The notes below the pieces were generated by a model. The model saw only the letters and a program-made list of their open reading frames with translations. It searched no databases and was not told where the DNA came from. The position numbers and the translations under genes were made by a program. Positions 8,538-16,204 of a stretch of DNA of 64,000 nt are shown piece by piece. This DNA is from Candidatus Paceibacterota bacterium (GTDB taxonomy: Bacteria; Verrucomicrobiota; Verrucomicrobiia; Limisphaerales; UBA8199). Location of the stretch: NCBI GenBank assembly GCA_035452965.1, contig DAOTCE010000002.1, forward strand, positions 123,898-187,897, written 5' to 3'. Position 1 is the stretch's first letter; each line of letters begins with the position of its first letter.

Positions 8538-8559
8538 GCGCAGGCTCCTGAGCCTGCGC
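8538..8559 (+). terminator. Strong hairpin after ilvC
   Basis: A perfect 10-base stem, GCGCAGGCTC and GAGCCTGCGC, encloses a two-base loop 24 bases after the ilvC stop. It lacks a clear T tract, so it may be a factor-dependent terminator, an RNA-stabilising end, or a REP-like repeat unit. Confidence 0.5.
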
Positions 8560-8635
8560 TGCCTGCTCGCTTTCCCGGCTTGAACGCGCGGTGAAACTGC
8601 GTGCCAAAGCGGAGCGAATGCGTTAACTGATTAGT

Positions 8636-9175
8636 ATGTCTGGCACGCGCTCAATTCATAATCTTGCCCTCATCGGCTTCATGGGAACCGGCAAGTCCTG
8701 CGTGGGCCGGGTGGCGGCGCAGGTGCTGCACTTCACGTTCCTGGATACCGACCACGTCATCGAGGCGCGGGCCGGAAAACGAATCAGCGACATCTTCGAC
8801 CAGGACGGCGAGCCGGCTTTTCGAGAGTGGGAACGGCGGGTGGTGGAGGAGTTGACGCGACGGCAGCGAACGGTGATTGCCACGGGGGGAGGGCTGCCGG
8901 CGCAGGAGGGCAACCTCGCGAGCCTCAAGTCGCACGCGCTGGTGGTCTGCTTGTGGGCGTCGCCGGAAGGGATCTATGAGCGGGTGCGGGGACACAACCA
9001 CCGGCCGCTGCTGAACGAGCCGAACCCGCTGGCGAAGATTCGCGAACTGCTCGCGGCGCGGGAAGCGTTCTACCGCCAGGCGGATGTGCTGGTGAACACG
9101 GAAATGCGGTCGGTGCGCGAGGTTGCCCAGCACGTGGTGCACCAGTTCCACATGGCGCAGTCAGCGCACCGATGA
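8636..9175 (+). CDS. aroK: Shikimate kinase
   Basis: A 179-residue shikimate kinase that phosphorylates shikimate in aromatic amino-acid synthesis. It has the Walker A loop GFMGTGKSCVG (residues 13-23), the substrate aspartate in LDTDHVIEARAGKRISDIF, FREWERRVVEEL, the ATGGGLP loop, and the lid-region RPLLNEP. Length and order are typical. The stop codon overlaps the ATG of queG by 4 bases. Confidence 0.95.
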   Translation: MSGTRSIHNLALIGFMGTGKSCVGRVAAQVLHFTFLDTDHVIEARAGKRISDIFDQDGEPAFREWERRVVEELTRRQRTVIATGGGLPAQEGNLASLKSHALVVCLWASPEGIYERVRGHNHRPLLNEPNPLAKIRELLAAREAFYRQADVLVNTEMRSVREVAQHVVHQFHMAQSAHR

Positions 9176-10293
9176 AGACGGCTCTGCGGGAGCGGGCGCG
9201 TGAATTGGGATTCGATGACTGCCGGGTGACGACCGCCGCCGCGCCGGAATCCGCGGCGCGGTTCCGCCAATGGCTGACGGAAGGGCGCCAGGGCGAGATG
9301 GGCTGGCTCGCGCGAAATGTGGAGAGGCGGGTTGATCCACAGCAAGTGCTGCCTGGCGCGCGGAGCATCATCGCGCTGGCGGCCAGCTACTCGCTGGCGG
9401 GGCAAGGGGCGAGGAGCGAGCGTCAGGTTCCCACGGCCACCCGAACCTTCAGCGCAGGACCGTCCGACACGCACCACGCACCACGCACCACGCCACTCTC
9501 CGTGCCTCCCGCCGGCATTATCGCCCGCTACGCTCGCTACGCGGACTACCATGAAGTTCTGGGCGAGCGACTACGGCAGCTCGCGCAGTTTGTGGACGGC
9601 CTGGGCGAGGCGGGCACGCGCTCACTTTGGTATGTGGATACCGGGCCCGTGCTCGAACGCGACCTGGCCCAGCGCGCCGGGCTGGGATTCATCGGCAAGC
9701 ATACCAACCTCATCAGCCGCCGGTCCGGCAATTGGATACTCCTCGCGGAAATCCTCACCACGCTCGGCATCGAACCCGATGCGCCGGAGAAGAACCGCTG
9801 CGGCGCTTGCGCGCGCTGCATCACTGCTTGCCCGACGGCGGCGATTACGGCCCCGTTCCAGCTCGATGCGCGGCGCTGCATCTCTTATCTCACCATCGAA
9901 CTCAAGGGAGGCATTCCCCTGGAACTGCGTCCGGCCATGAGCGACCGCATCTTTGGGTGCGACGATTGCCTGGCGGTGTGTCCGTGGAACCGCTTCGCCC
10001 AGGAAGCGCGGCTGATGAAGGCGCACGCGCGCCCGGACCTGGCACAGCCGGACTTGTTGGAGCTGTTGGCCTTGGACGAGGCCGGCTTCAAACAACGCTT
10101 CGCGGGTACGCCGATCGTGCGCGCCCGGCGCCGAGGCCTGCTGCGCAACGTGTGCGTGGCCTTGGGCAATGTCGGCGGGGAGGGCGCGTTGCCGGCTTTG
10201 CGGATAGCGGCGCGTGACCCAGAGCCCCTGGTATCGGAGCACGCCCGGTGGGCCATCGAGCAGATCGAGGCGAGGCGCCGCGCCCGCTATTGA
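9172..10293 (+). CDS. queG: Epoxyqueuosine reductase
   Basis: QueG reduces epoxyqueuosine to queuosine in tRNA using cobalamin and two 4Fe-4S clusters. The ferredoxin motifs CGACARCITACPTAAI and CDDCLAVCPWN are intact, as are WYVDTGPVLERDLAQRAGLGFIGK and the C-terminal HEAT-like segment (NVCVALGNVGGEGALPAL). An unusual low-complexity stretch, about residues 77-113, separates IIALAASY from IARYARYADYHEVL, which are nearly adjacent in normal QueG. It contains a tandem CACCACG DNA repeat at about 9470-9492. Despite this the frame is open throughout. The gene overlaps aroK by 4 bases, and its end overlaps the convergent cytochrome gene by 7. Confidence 0.94.
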   Translation: MKTALRERARELGFDDCRVTTAAAPESAARFRQWLTEGRQGEMGWLARNVERRVDPQQVLPGARSIIALAASYSLAGQGARSERQVPTATRTFSAGPSDTHHAPRTTPLSVPPAGIIARYARYADYHEVLGERLRQLAQFVDGLGEAGTRSLWYVDTGPVLERDLAQRAGLGFIGKHTNLISRRSGNWILLAEILTTLGIEPDAPEKNRCGACARCITACPTAAITAPFQLDARRCISYLTIELKGGIPLELRPAMSDRIFGCDDCLAVCPWNRFAQEARLMKAHARPDLAQPDLLELLALDEAGFKQRFAGTPIVRARRRGLLRNVCVALGNVGGEGALPALRIAARDPEPLVSEHARWAIEQIEARRRARY

Positions 10294-10889
10294 ATCGCGT
10301 TGAGTTGCTCCGCCGTCCAGGGCTGCGTCCGGTTGCCGATCTCTGCCCGCACGGCTTTCACCTGGTCGGGGGTAATGACCGACGCTTTGTTCCCCCAGCT
10401 CTGGCGGATGTAAGTGAGAACGGCGGCCAGGTCGTCATCCGGCAGCGCGGCGCCCATCGCGGGCATGGAGAGGTTCCATTCCTGCCCGTTGACCTGGATC
10501 GGTCCGGTCAATCCAGCCAAAGGGATGCGGATCACGCGGTTCGGGTTGCCCACAGCCCATTCCGCGCCCGCGAACGGCGGTGCCTGGCCCGGTTTGCCCT
10601 TGCCGTCGTTGCCATGGCACAGTCCGCAGAGACCCTCATAGAGTGCTTTCCCCCGCATGACATCTATGCCGCCGCTCGGAGGCTGATAAAGGACCAGCTC
10701 CTCAAGCGACCGGTAGGGCGCATAAACCTGCGGGTTGAACCAGCCGCTGTGCTGGTCGAAATACACCATGCCCCAGTAGAGCAGCACGGACAGCAAGACG
10801 AGCAGCCAGACAGGAACGGCCACATTGCCCGCCCGGGGTTCGGCTGCTTCGGTGGGCGGTGAGGAAGGTGGTAGTGGCTCAGGGCTCAT
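10287..10889 (-). CDS. Membrane-anchored monohaem cytochrome c
   Basis: A protein of about 200 residues and the last gene of the respiratory operon. One N-terminal membrane anchor (VPVWLLVLLSVLLYWGMVYF) is followed by a class I cytochrome c domain. The haem site is GLCGLCHGNDGKG and a likely axial methionine lies in LSMPAMGAALPDDDLAAVLTYIR. The domain resembles those fused to or partnered with cytochrome oxidases. ATG 10889 overlaps the TGA of the upstream ccoO-like gene by one base; a GTG at 10892 is the alternative. It probably faces the periplasm and carries electrons from ACIII or the CcoO-like protein onward. Confidence 0.85.
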   Translation of the reverse strand: MSPEPLPPSSPPTEAAEPRAGNVAVPVWLLVLLSVLLYWGMVYFDQHSGWFNPQVYAPYRSLEELVLYQPPSGGIDVMRGKALYEGLCGLCHGNDGKGKPGQAPPFAGAEWAVGNPNRVIRIPLAGLTGPIQVNGQEWNLSMPAMGAALPDDDLAAVLTYIRQSWGNKASVITPDQVKAVRAEIGNRTQPWTAEQLNAIQ

Positions 10890-11857
10890 CACAAGGAGAC
10901 ATTTCTGGTCACCGCGTTGGTGGGAGTTGCGCCCGGTGCGGGGGGTGTGTTCGTTGCGTTCGGCGCTCCGGCCGCGCCCAACTGTGTCAGCGGTGCGCCA
11001 AAGAGCGCGGCGTCCGCGCGCAGGCTGGACAGGTAGGCCACGAGCGCCTTCGCGGCCGGCTTGGGGACCACCTCGTAGCCGGGCGGCGGCGCCAGTTCAG
11101 CCGGAAGAACCAGCGCCTCCGGCGAGGGCTCAACCCTCACCCTGCGTTGTTCGAACAGGAATCGGTATGGCGGCATGGTTGATCCTGAGACTTCGAGCTG
11201 CGGGGCATACAGGTGGCGCAAGTGCCAGTTGGAATCCGGCAGGCGCGCGCCAACATTGGCAAGGTCCGGACCGACGCGCTGCGAACCGGGCATGACTGGT
11301 GAGTCAAAGAGAAAATCCTCTGCCACCGAGCGCCGCCGGCCCCAGCCGCGCGTGATGTCGGGTCCCACCGGCACAACCCAAAGCTGGGCTTTGGCTCCGG
11401 TGGAATTCAACGTCTTAACCGCGGCATTGGCGGCCCCCCGGGTGGTGCTCCGCAGAACCGCCTTCGGGAGATCTTGCAGCCGCGCGCCGCCGGTCGGGTC
11501 TGCGCGGCCGGACTCCAACCCCGGCAACGCGGTCAGGGCGGGCGTCGTGCCGGCCAGGTTCAGCAGCGCCGCCATGGTGGCAGCCTGGTTGGTTCCAGCC
11601 TCGGCCAGCGCAACATCCAGGACGGTGCCGGTCTGGCCCGCCTGCTGGCTGTGACAATAGGCGCAACCGTTGGCGCGATACACCTGTAGCCCCTGCTGCG
11701 CCGCGCCGGGCCGGGCCACCGGATACGCCACCGCCGCGCCGAGCGTGTTGGTCTGCTGCAAGCGGCCGATCTGCAACTGCGGCGCCAGGATGAAGCCACA
11801 CCACGAGCTGGCCAGCGCAAAAAAGGCCGCGAGGAAAATTACCGGGCCGCGGTTCAT
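10889..11857 (-). CDS. CcoO-like membrane cytochrome c (cbb3 subunit II family)
   Basis: A 322-residue monohaem cytochrome with an N-terminal membrane anchor (FLAAFFALASSWCGFILAP). The haem motif is GCAYCHSQQ at about residue 62. The CcoO signatures RRSVAEDFLFDSP, QRVGPDLANVGAR and the methionine-ligand segment GSTMPPYRFLFE are intact. Canonical CcoO has roughly 20-30 residues between the haem motif and the SVAEDF region; here about 90 low-complexity, Ala/Thr/Leu-rich residues intervene. ATG 11857 is chosen because it overlaps the upstream gene's stop by four bases (ATGA) and begins MNRGPVIFLAA. A longer open frame upstream is an artefact. Confidence 0.88.
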   Translation of the reverse strand: MNRGPVIFLAAFFALASSWCGFILAPQLQIGRLQQTNTLGAAVAYPVARPGAAQQGLQVYRANGCAYCHSQQAGQTGTVLDVALAEAGTNQAATMAALLNLAGTTPALTALPGLESGRADPTGGARLQDLPKAVLRSTTRGAANAAVKTLNSTGAKAQLWVVPVGPDITRGWGRRRSVAEDFLFDSPVMPGSQRVGPDLANVGARLPDSNWHLRHLYAPQLEVSGSTMPPYRFLFEQRRVRVEPSPEALVLPAELAPPPGYEVVPKPAAKALVAYLSSLRADAALFGAPLTQLGAAGAPNATNTPPAPGATPTNAVTRNVSL

Positions 11858-13332
11858 ACTCTTACCCCCGCGGCCGGAATCTCTGCTGTCGCCTCGGCCC
11901 AGGCCGACACCGCGCGGGCTCGATAGAAACGGAACGCCAACAAGGCCAGGTTCGCCAGAAACAGCAAATGACCCAGCGCCATCAGCAGGTCGCCCATGGT
12001 GCTGGCCCGCAGAAATGGCAGGGTCCCTCGCGTAACGTCTGCGAACGGAATAACCGCCTGCTGCAACTTGAGCCCTTGCACGATGCCGCCTGCGGCGAGC
12101 GGCACCACGAAGCACAGAATCCCCGCCCCGGCAGTCCAAAAGTGGACGCGCACGAGCTTGCCCGGCGGAAACTCCCTTCCCACCAACTGCGGCACGATGT
12201 AATACGCGGCTCCAAACATCACCATCGTGAAGTACCCGTAAGCGTTCAGCAGGTCCCAGGCAGGCGTGAACCAGGTGAACTGCGTGACCCGGCTGACTGC
12301 CCGGAACGCCGTCGCCGCCTTCGCCAAACCCGCGACGGCGAACGCGGCGGTGCCGAAACCGATGAACCACCACGATGGGTGGCCCCGGAGCGTCGAGCAC
12401 TTGCCTCGCACTGTCCGGTGCACATTCAGGAGCACGGCGATGACCGCGATCACCCCCAACACCCTCGTCACCGCGCTTGCCACAGGCATCCACGCCGGCA
12501 CCGGCGCGCTGGCGGGAATGCCGCCCCAACTACCGAACAGGATCAGAATCCAAAACGCCAATAGCGCGAGATAACGGCTGTGCAGCTCCCGATTGACGAG
12601 CTTGGGCACGAAATACAGCGCCGCCGCCAAACCAACCAGCCCGAGCCATACCGCCAGCAGGTTCTCGGAGTACCACCAGGCAATCACCGCCTGCGCCATC
12701 CCGCGCGCTCCGGTGCCGGCCAGCAGCAGATTCGCGGTCGCATAGACCCACGGAAACCAGAATAGCGCCGCCAGGATGAACCACTGAGAGACGTAGAGCT
12801 GGCGTTCCCGCCGCCGGTGGAAGGTAAGCACGCCCCCGATGCCCACCATCAGGCAGCCCAGGAACAGCAGCGAGGCCGCGTAAGGGGGCATCTCCAGGTT
12901 CTCATATCCCGTGCTCCCGCCAGCCAGGATTCCCAGCACGCCCGCAGTCACGCCCAGGTTCCAGCACCCGGCGCCAACAGTGATCAAACCTGGCCTGACC
13001 AATGCGGTCTGGCCCAGACGCGCAACCATCCACAACACGACACCCAGTCCCGTCTGCAGGCAGAAGCCGTAAAGCATGGAGTTGACGCTGGCGGGTCGCA
13101 CGCGCCCGTACGTCAGCCAGCCCGGATCCGCCAGGAAATCCGGCGCGTGAAACTTGATCGAGGCCACCAGCGCGAGCGCCGAGCCGATCACGAGCCAAAG
13201 CGCTCCGCTCAAGAAAAGCCACACGAGCGGCAGGCGGCAGGAGGCGTCAATCTCAGCAGGCGTGACACCGCAACGCACCGCCTCGCCGGTATCGGCGGAA
13301 GCAGGCGGCGATTCGGGAAGGATGAGACTCAT
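11854..13332 (-). CDS. CcoN-like integral membrane protein lacking haem and copper ligands
   Basis: A 492-residue, roughly 12-helix protein of the haem-copper oxidase subunit I superfamily, closest to CcoN of cbb3 oxidases (TYGRVRPASVNS, AVIAWWYSENLL, LYFVPKL, GYFTMVMFGAAYYIVPQL). Aligned by eye to canonical CcoN, none of the six metal-binding histidines remains. The low-spin haem His corresponds to Ser82, the CuB His to Glu223, the CuB His pair to Pro273-Ala274, and the HxH of haem b3 and haem b to Trp359 and Leu361. The whole protein has only seven other histidines, mostly in loops. The fold is kept over full length with no frameshift, so it is not a decaying pseudogene. It probably serves as a structural or docking subunit; oxygen reduction is not expected. 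Confidence 0.85.
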   Translation of the reverse strand: MSLILPESPPASADTGEAVRCGVTPAEIDASCRLPLVWLFLSGALWLVIGSALALVASIKFHAPDFLADPGWLTYGRVRPASVNSMLYGFCLQTGLGVVLWMVARLGQTALVRPGLITVGAGCWNLGVTAGVLGILAGGSTGYENLEMPPYAASLLFLGCLMVGIGGVLTFHRRRERQLYVSQWFILAALFWFPWVYATANLLLAGTGARGMAQAVIAWWYSENLLAVWLGLVGLAAALYFVPKLVNRELHSRYLALLAFWILILFGSWGGIPASAPVPAWMPVASAVTRVLGVIAVIAVLLNVHRTVRGKCSTLRGHPSWWFIGFGTAAFAVAGLAKAATAFRAVSRVTQFTWFTPAWDLLNAYGYFTMVMFGAAYYIVPQLVGREFPPGKLVRVHFWTAGAGILCFVVPLAAGGIVQGLKLQQAVIPFADVTRGTLPFLRASTMGDLLMALGHLLFLANLALLAFRFYRARAVSAWAEATAEIPAAGVRV

Positions 13333-13347
13333 GCAACCGATGGCGGT

Positions 13348-13722
13348 TTACTCGAAGGGGTTCGGCTTGGCCGGGGCCGCAGGTGGAGCCGCAGTGGCGT
13401 TCTCAACACGGGTGATCAGGTTGGAGCGGGCGGCGGGCGGGTTCTGCCATTGGCGCAGCGCGAGCTTCATGGCCTCGGCAATCGGCAGCCGGACGATACC
13501 CTTGGTTTGGTCCACCCATCCGTAATTCTCGAGTTCGCTGGCTTCCGCAGCGCGCATTTCCGCCAGTGCCTTCTTGCGGAGCGTCACCCGGTCTTCATCC
13601 ACCGGTGGCGGCAGGGTGTAATGGCGCATGGCCCAAACTAACGCAGCGACAATCAGGAATGCGCCCAGGATGCCCAGCAGATAGGCGAGCCCGGTCCGCT
13701 CGCGAGCCGAGTGAGCTTTCAT
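13348..13722 (-). CDS. Small single-helix membrane protein between actF and the ccoN-like gene
   Basis: A 124-residue protein with one membrane helix near the N-terminus (LAYLLGILGAFLIVAALVWAM). A soluble part contains ENYGWVDQTKGIVRLPIAEAM, and the tail is Ala/Pro-rich and ends NPFE. Its ATG at 13722 overlaps the actF stop by 4 bases. The YGWVD...GIVRxPIxxAM motif is one I associate, from memory, with small proteins in oxidase and SCO-type operons of Planctomycetes and Verrucomicrobia, but no function is known to me. Its position suggests an accessory subunit linking ACIII to the oxidase-like module. Confidence 0.8.
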   Translation of the reverse strand: MKAHSARERTGLAYLLGILGAFLIVAALVWAMRHYTLPPPVDEDRVTLRKKALAEMRAAEASELENYGWVDQTKGIVRLPIAEAMKLALRQWQNPPAARSNLITRVENATAAPPAAPAKPNPFE

Positions 13723-14999
13723 TGGCCACCTCCCGCCGACTGCGGCTGCGCACCCGACAGCTTGTCGGTTGACCCCGGTTCTTCCTCCAGCAATGCCCCG
13801 GGCAAATCCGGGTACAGGCCCATGGCCTCGGCCAGCCTCGGGTCCTTGACGGGGTAAGGCGCGTGGCGATTCAAATCCCGCAGGAACACCCTGGCCAGCA
13901 CGCCTCCCATGAGCGCCAGGCAGCCCGCGTCGAGCCAGATCCAGCGGAACGCAAAGCCATCCGGATGCAGCACCGGCATGATGTTGAATGACAGGTCCAC
14001 GTATTGCATCAGCCCGATCCAGACGCAAAGCGGCGCCATGAACCGGAAGACCAGCTTCGCGTCAATTCGCAGCAGGCACAGGAACGGCACGAGGAAGTGC
14101 CCGAACACCAGGATCAGGCCCACCGTCCACCAAGTCCCTTTCTCGCGCAGCACGTACCAGAACGTCTCCTCCGCCAGGTTGGCGTTCCAGATGATGAAAT
14201 ACTGGCTGAAGTGGATGTAGGCCGAGAACACCGTGAACGCGAACAGCAGCGAACCCAGGTAGTAATACTGCTCGGGGCCCATGGCGTCCCGGATCAGCCC
14301 CTGCCGGTCCAGGATCAGCGCGATGACGTAGGCCGCGGCAATCGCCACCCAAACCGCCCCCGCGAAGTAATAGACGCCATACATGGTCGAGAACCACTGG
14401 TGCTGCAAGCCCTTCATCCACATGATCACGCCCAGCGTCAGGGTGAACGCGAAGGCGGCCATCCCCCACGACGAATGGAACCGCAGCCGGTGGGTGCACT
14501 GCGCGGAACCGTCCGCATCCTGCTTCAGCGACCAGGACCGCAGCTTCCGGGTGAACAGCGCCCAAACGCCGAAGCACACCACCGCCGCCAGGTAAAACGC
14601 CGGACGGGTGAACAGGGGCCACTTCGCCGCCAGCTCGTGGTCGTGCGCCGAATCAATGCTCATCCACGGGTAGATCTTCAGCGCCAGCGCCGCCACGGGC
14701 AGGAAGAAGATCGCCATCCAGGGGAACACCAAACACGCCAGGTGCTCGCAAAAGCGCCGGATGCCCACCGACCAGCTCGCGTCGAACAGGTGATGCACCA
14801 TCACCAGGAACGCCGCTCCCATCACCAGGCTCAGCCAGAACATGAACGCCAGCAGCCACGAGTAGCCGAACTGCTTCAAGTCCAGCACCGCCCCCAGCGC
14901 GCAGACCGCCAGCCCGCCGCCAATCAACCAGCCGGGCGCCTTGCGCCACCGGGACAGGTCCAGCGGCGGCAGATGGCCGGAATGGGTATGTGCGCTCAT
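13719..14999 (-). CDS. actF: Alternative complex III subunit ActF
   Basis: A 426-residue polytopic membrane subunit of alternative complex III, related to the NrfD/ActC fold. Some ten hydrophobic helices are visible (for example WLIGGGLAVCALGAVLDL, AFMFWLSLVMGAAFLVMVHH, YYYLGSLLFAFTVFSAYIHF). The conserved QYFIIWNANLAEETFWYVLR segment is typical of ActF. The C-terminal 60 residues are soluble. In ACIII, ActC and ActF are the two large membrane subunits supporting ActB. It overlaps the small membrane protein gene downstream. Confidence 0.93.
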   Translation of the reverse strand: MSAHTHSGHLPPLDLSRWRKAPGWLIGGGLAVCALGAVLDLKQFGYSWLLAFMFWLSLVMGAAFLVMVHHLFDASWSVGIRRFCEHLACLVFPWMAIFFLPVAALALKIYPWMSIDSAHDHELAAKWPLFTRPAFYLAAVVCFGVWALFTRKLRSWSLKQDADGSAQCTHRLRFHSSWGMAAFAFTLTLGVIMWMKGLQHQWFSTMYGVYYFAGAVWVAIAAAYVIALILDRQGLIRDAMGPEQYYYLGSLLFAFTVFSAYIHFSQYFIIWNANLAEETFWYVLREKGTWWTVGLILVFGHFLVPFLCLLRIDAKLVFRFMAPLCVWIGLMQYVDLSFNIMPVLHPDGFAFRWIWLDAGCLALMGGVLARVFLRDLNRHAPYPVKDPRLAEAMGLYPDLPGALLEEEPGSTDKLSGAQPQSAGGGQ

Positions 15000-15002
15000 A
15001 GT

Positions 15003-15653
15003 CTATTTCTTCAGCGCTCCGCGCGCCGCTTCGGGCACATCGTCCACCGTGCCGAGCCGGCTCAACTGCAGCGCCCGCAGATACGCGATGCTCGCCCAGC
15101 GGTCCCGCACCGGCATGCTGCCCGCGTAGCCCTGCATCAAACCCTTGCCGTGGCTGACCGTGTTGAACAGCTCCCCGTCGGTCAGCTCCACGATCCGCTT
15201 GTCGTGCAGGTTGGCCACCACCGCCATGGCGCCGATGCGCTTGGGCACGGCGTTGCCGTCGCCCACCTTGCTGTGGCAGGCAGCGCAGTGAATGTTGAAC
15301 ACCTCCTGCCCGCGCCCCAGCAGATCGCCGGTGACCGGCAGCGGGTTCAGCTCCACGAAGTTGGTCGTGCCCGTGACCCGCCCCGTCGTCACCGGCGAAT
15401 CCTGCCACGGGTAAACCTGCATCTGCCCGGCCTGGATCGGCTCGCCGCGCGCGATCGTGCCGGCCACCGGCAGGCGCGAGCTCATGCCGTCGTCGAAGAA
15501 CGCGTTGGCCGTCTGCGGCCGCAGCTTGGGTTGCCGCTCCATGTCCGGGAAGATATACAGCGGCGGCTTGCGCGAATGGCTGCCCCGGAAGCCGAGGACA
15601 CCCACGGTCGCCAGTACACACAAGGTAAGAATGGCCAGGAAGTAGCGCATCAT
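15003..15653 (-). CDS. actE: Alternative complex III cytochrome subunit ActE
   Basis: A 216-residue monohaem cytochrome c with an N-terminal signal or anchor (YFLAILTLCVLATVGVLG). The haem-binding motif is IHCAACHSKVGDG, and an M-x-GYAGSMPVRDRWA segment follows. ActE donates electrons from ACIII to the downstream acceptor. The early PPLYIFPDMERQPKLRPQ segment is characteristic of ActE. It overlaps actD by 4 bases and stops just before actF. Confidence 0.92.
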   Translation of the reverse strand: MMRYFLAILTLCVLATVGVLGFRGSHSRKPPLYIFPDMERQPKLRPQTANAFFDDGMSSRLPVAGTIARGEPIQAGQMQVYPWQDSPVTTGRVTGTTNFVELNPLPVTGDLLGRGQEVFNIHCAACHSKVGDGNAVPKRIGAMAVVANLHDKRIVELTDGELFNTVSHGKGLMQGYAGSMPVRDRWASIAYLRALQLSRLGTVDDVPEAARGALKK

Positions 15654-16195
15654 TCCTCCACCAGCTCGATGTGCCGGCTGCCGGCCTGCTCCAGCAGTTG
15701 GCGGGCGGTCGGTTCCGAGTACCTGGGGTCGTCCGTCTCGATCACGAGGAAGAACTTGTCGTGCGTCACCTGCGCGAACCGCCGGTGCTTGAGCAGCGGA
15801 TGGTGCAGGCGCGGCAGCCGGTTCAGGAACAGCATCCCCAGCACCGCCCCGAACGCCCCCAGCAGAATGGTCAGCTCGAAGCAGGGGATGAATGGGTAGA
15901 TGGGGCTAAACATCGGCTTGCCGCCGATGAGGATTGGGTAGTCATACGCGTTCATGTACCACACCATCAGCATCCCGCTGCTGTAGCCGGTGGCGCCGCC
16001 CAGGAACGAAAACCAGCCCACCCGCGAGTTCCGGATGCCCATCGCCCCGTCCATGCCGTGCACCGGGAAGGGCGTGAACACATCCCACCGCGTGTAGCCG
16101 GCGTCCCGCACCCGCTGCGCCGCGTGCAAAATGTCCGCCGCGGTGGTGTACTCGGCGATCAGCCCGTAGGGTTTGGATGTTGTGCTCATAGCCAT
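15650..16195 (-). CDS. actD: Alternative complex III subunit ActD
   Basis: A 181-residue protein of the DUF3341 (ActD) family. The N-terminal soluble part has YGLIAEYTTAADILHAAQRV and YTRWDVFTPFPVHGMDGAMG. It is followed by two membrane helices, one running through FSFLGGATGYSSGMLMVW and one through LTILLGAFGAVLGMLFLN. The C-terminal soluble part contains DKFFLVIETDDPRY. ActD is a peripheral/membrane subunit of ACIII without cofactors. Start may be the second methionine (MSTTS). Confidence 0.92.
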   Translation of the reverse strand: MAMSTTSKPYGLIAEYTTAADILHAAQRVRDAGYTRWDVFTPFPVHGMDGAMGIRNSRVGWFSFLGGATGYSSGMLMVWYMNAYDYPILIGGKPMFSPIYPFIPCFELTILLGAFGAVLGMLFLNRLPRLHHPLLKHRRFAQVTHDKFFLVIETDDPRYSEPTARQLLEQAGSRHIELVEE

Positions 16196-16204
16196 GCCGC
16201 CGGC

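Noticed and set aside
9172..10293. queG as a pseudogene because of its insertion
   Set aside because: The frame is open throughout and both ferredoxin motifs and the C-terminal domain are intact.
11854..13332. Calling this a functional cbb3 oxidase catalytic subunit
   Set aside because: The six histidine ligands are absent on alignment by eye, so the automatic family name would mislead.
14004..15899. Long open frame on the plus strand across actF-actE-actD
   Set aside because: It is antisense to three well-supported act genes; the translation is Arg/His/Gln-rich with no domain, as expected from GC-rich shadow frames.
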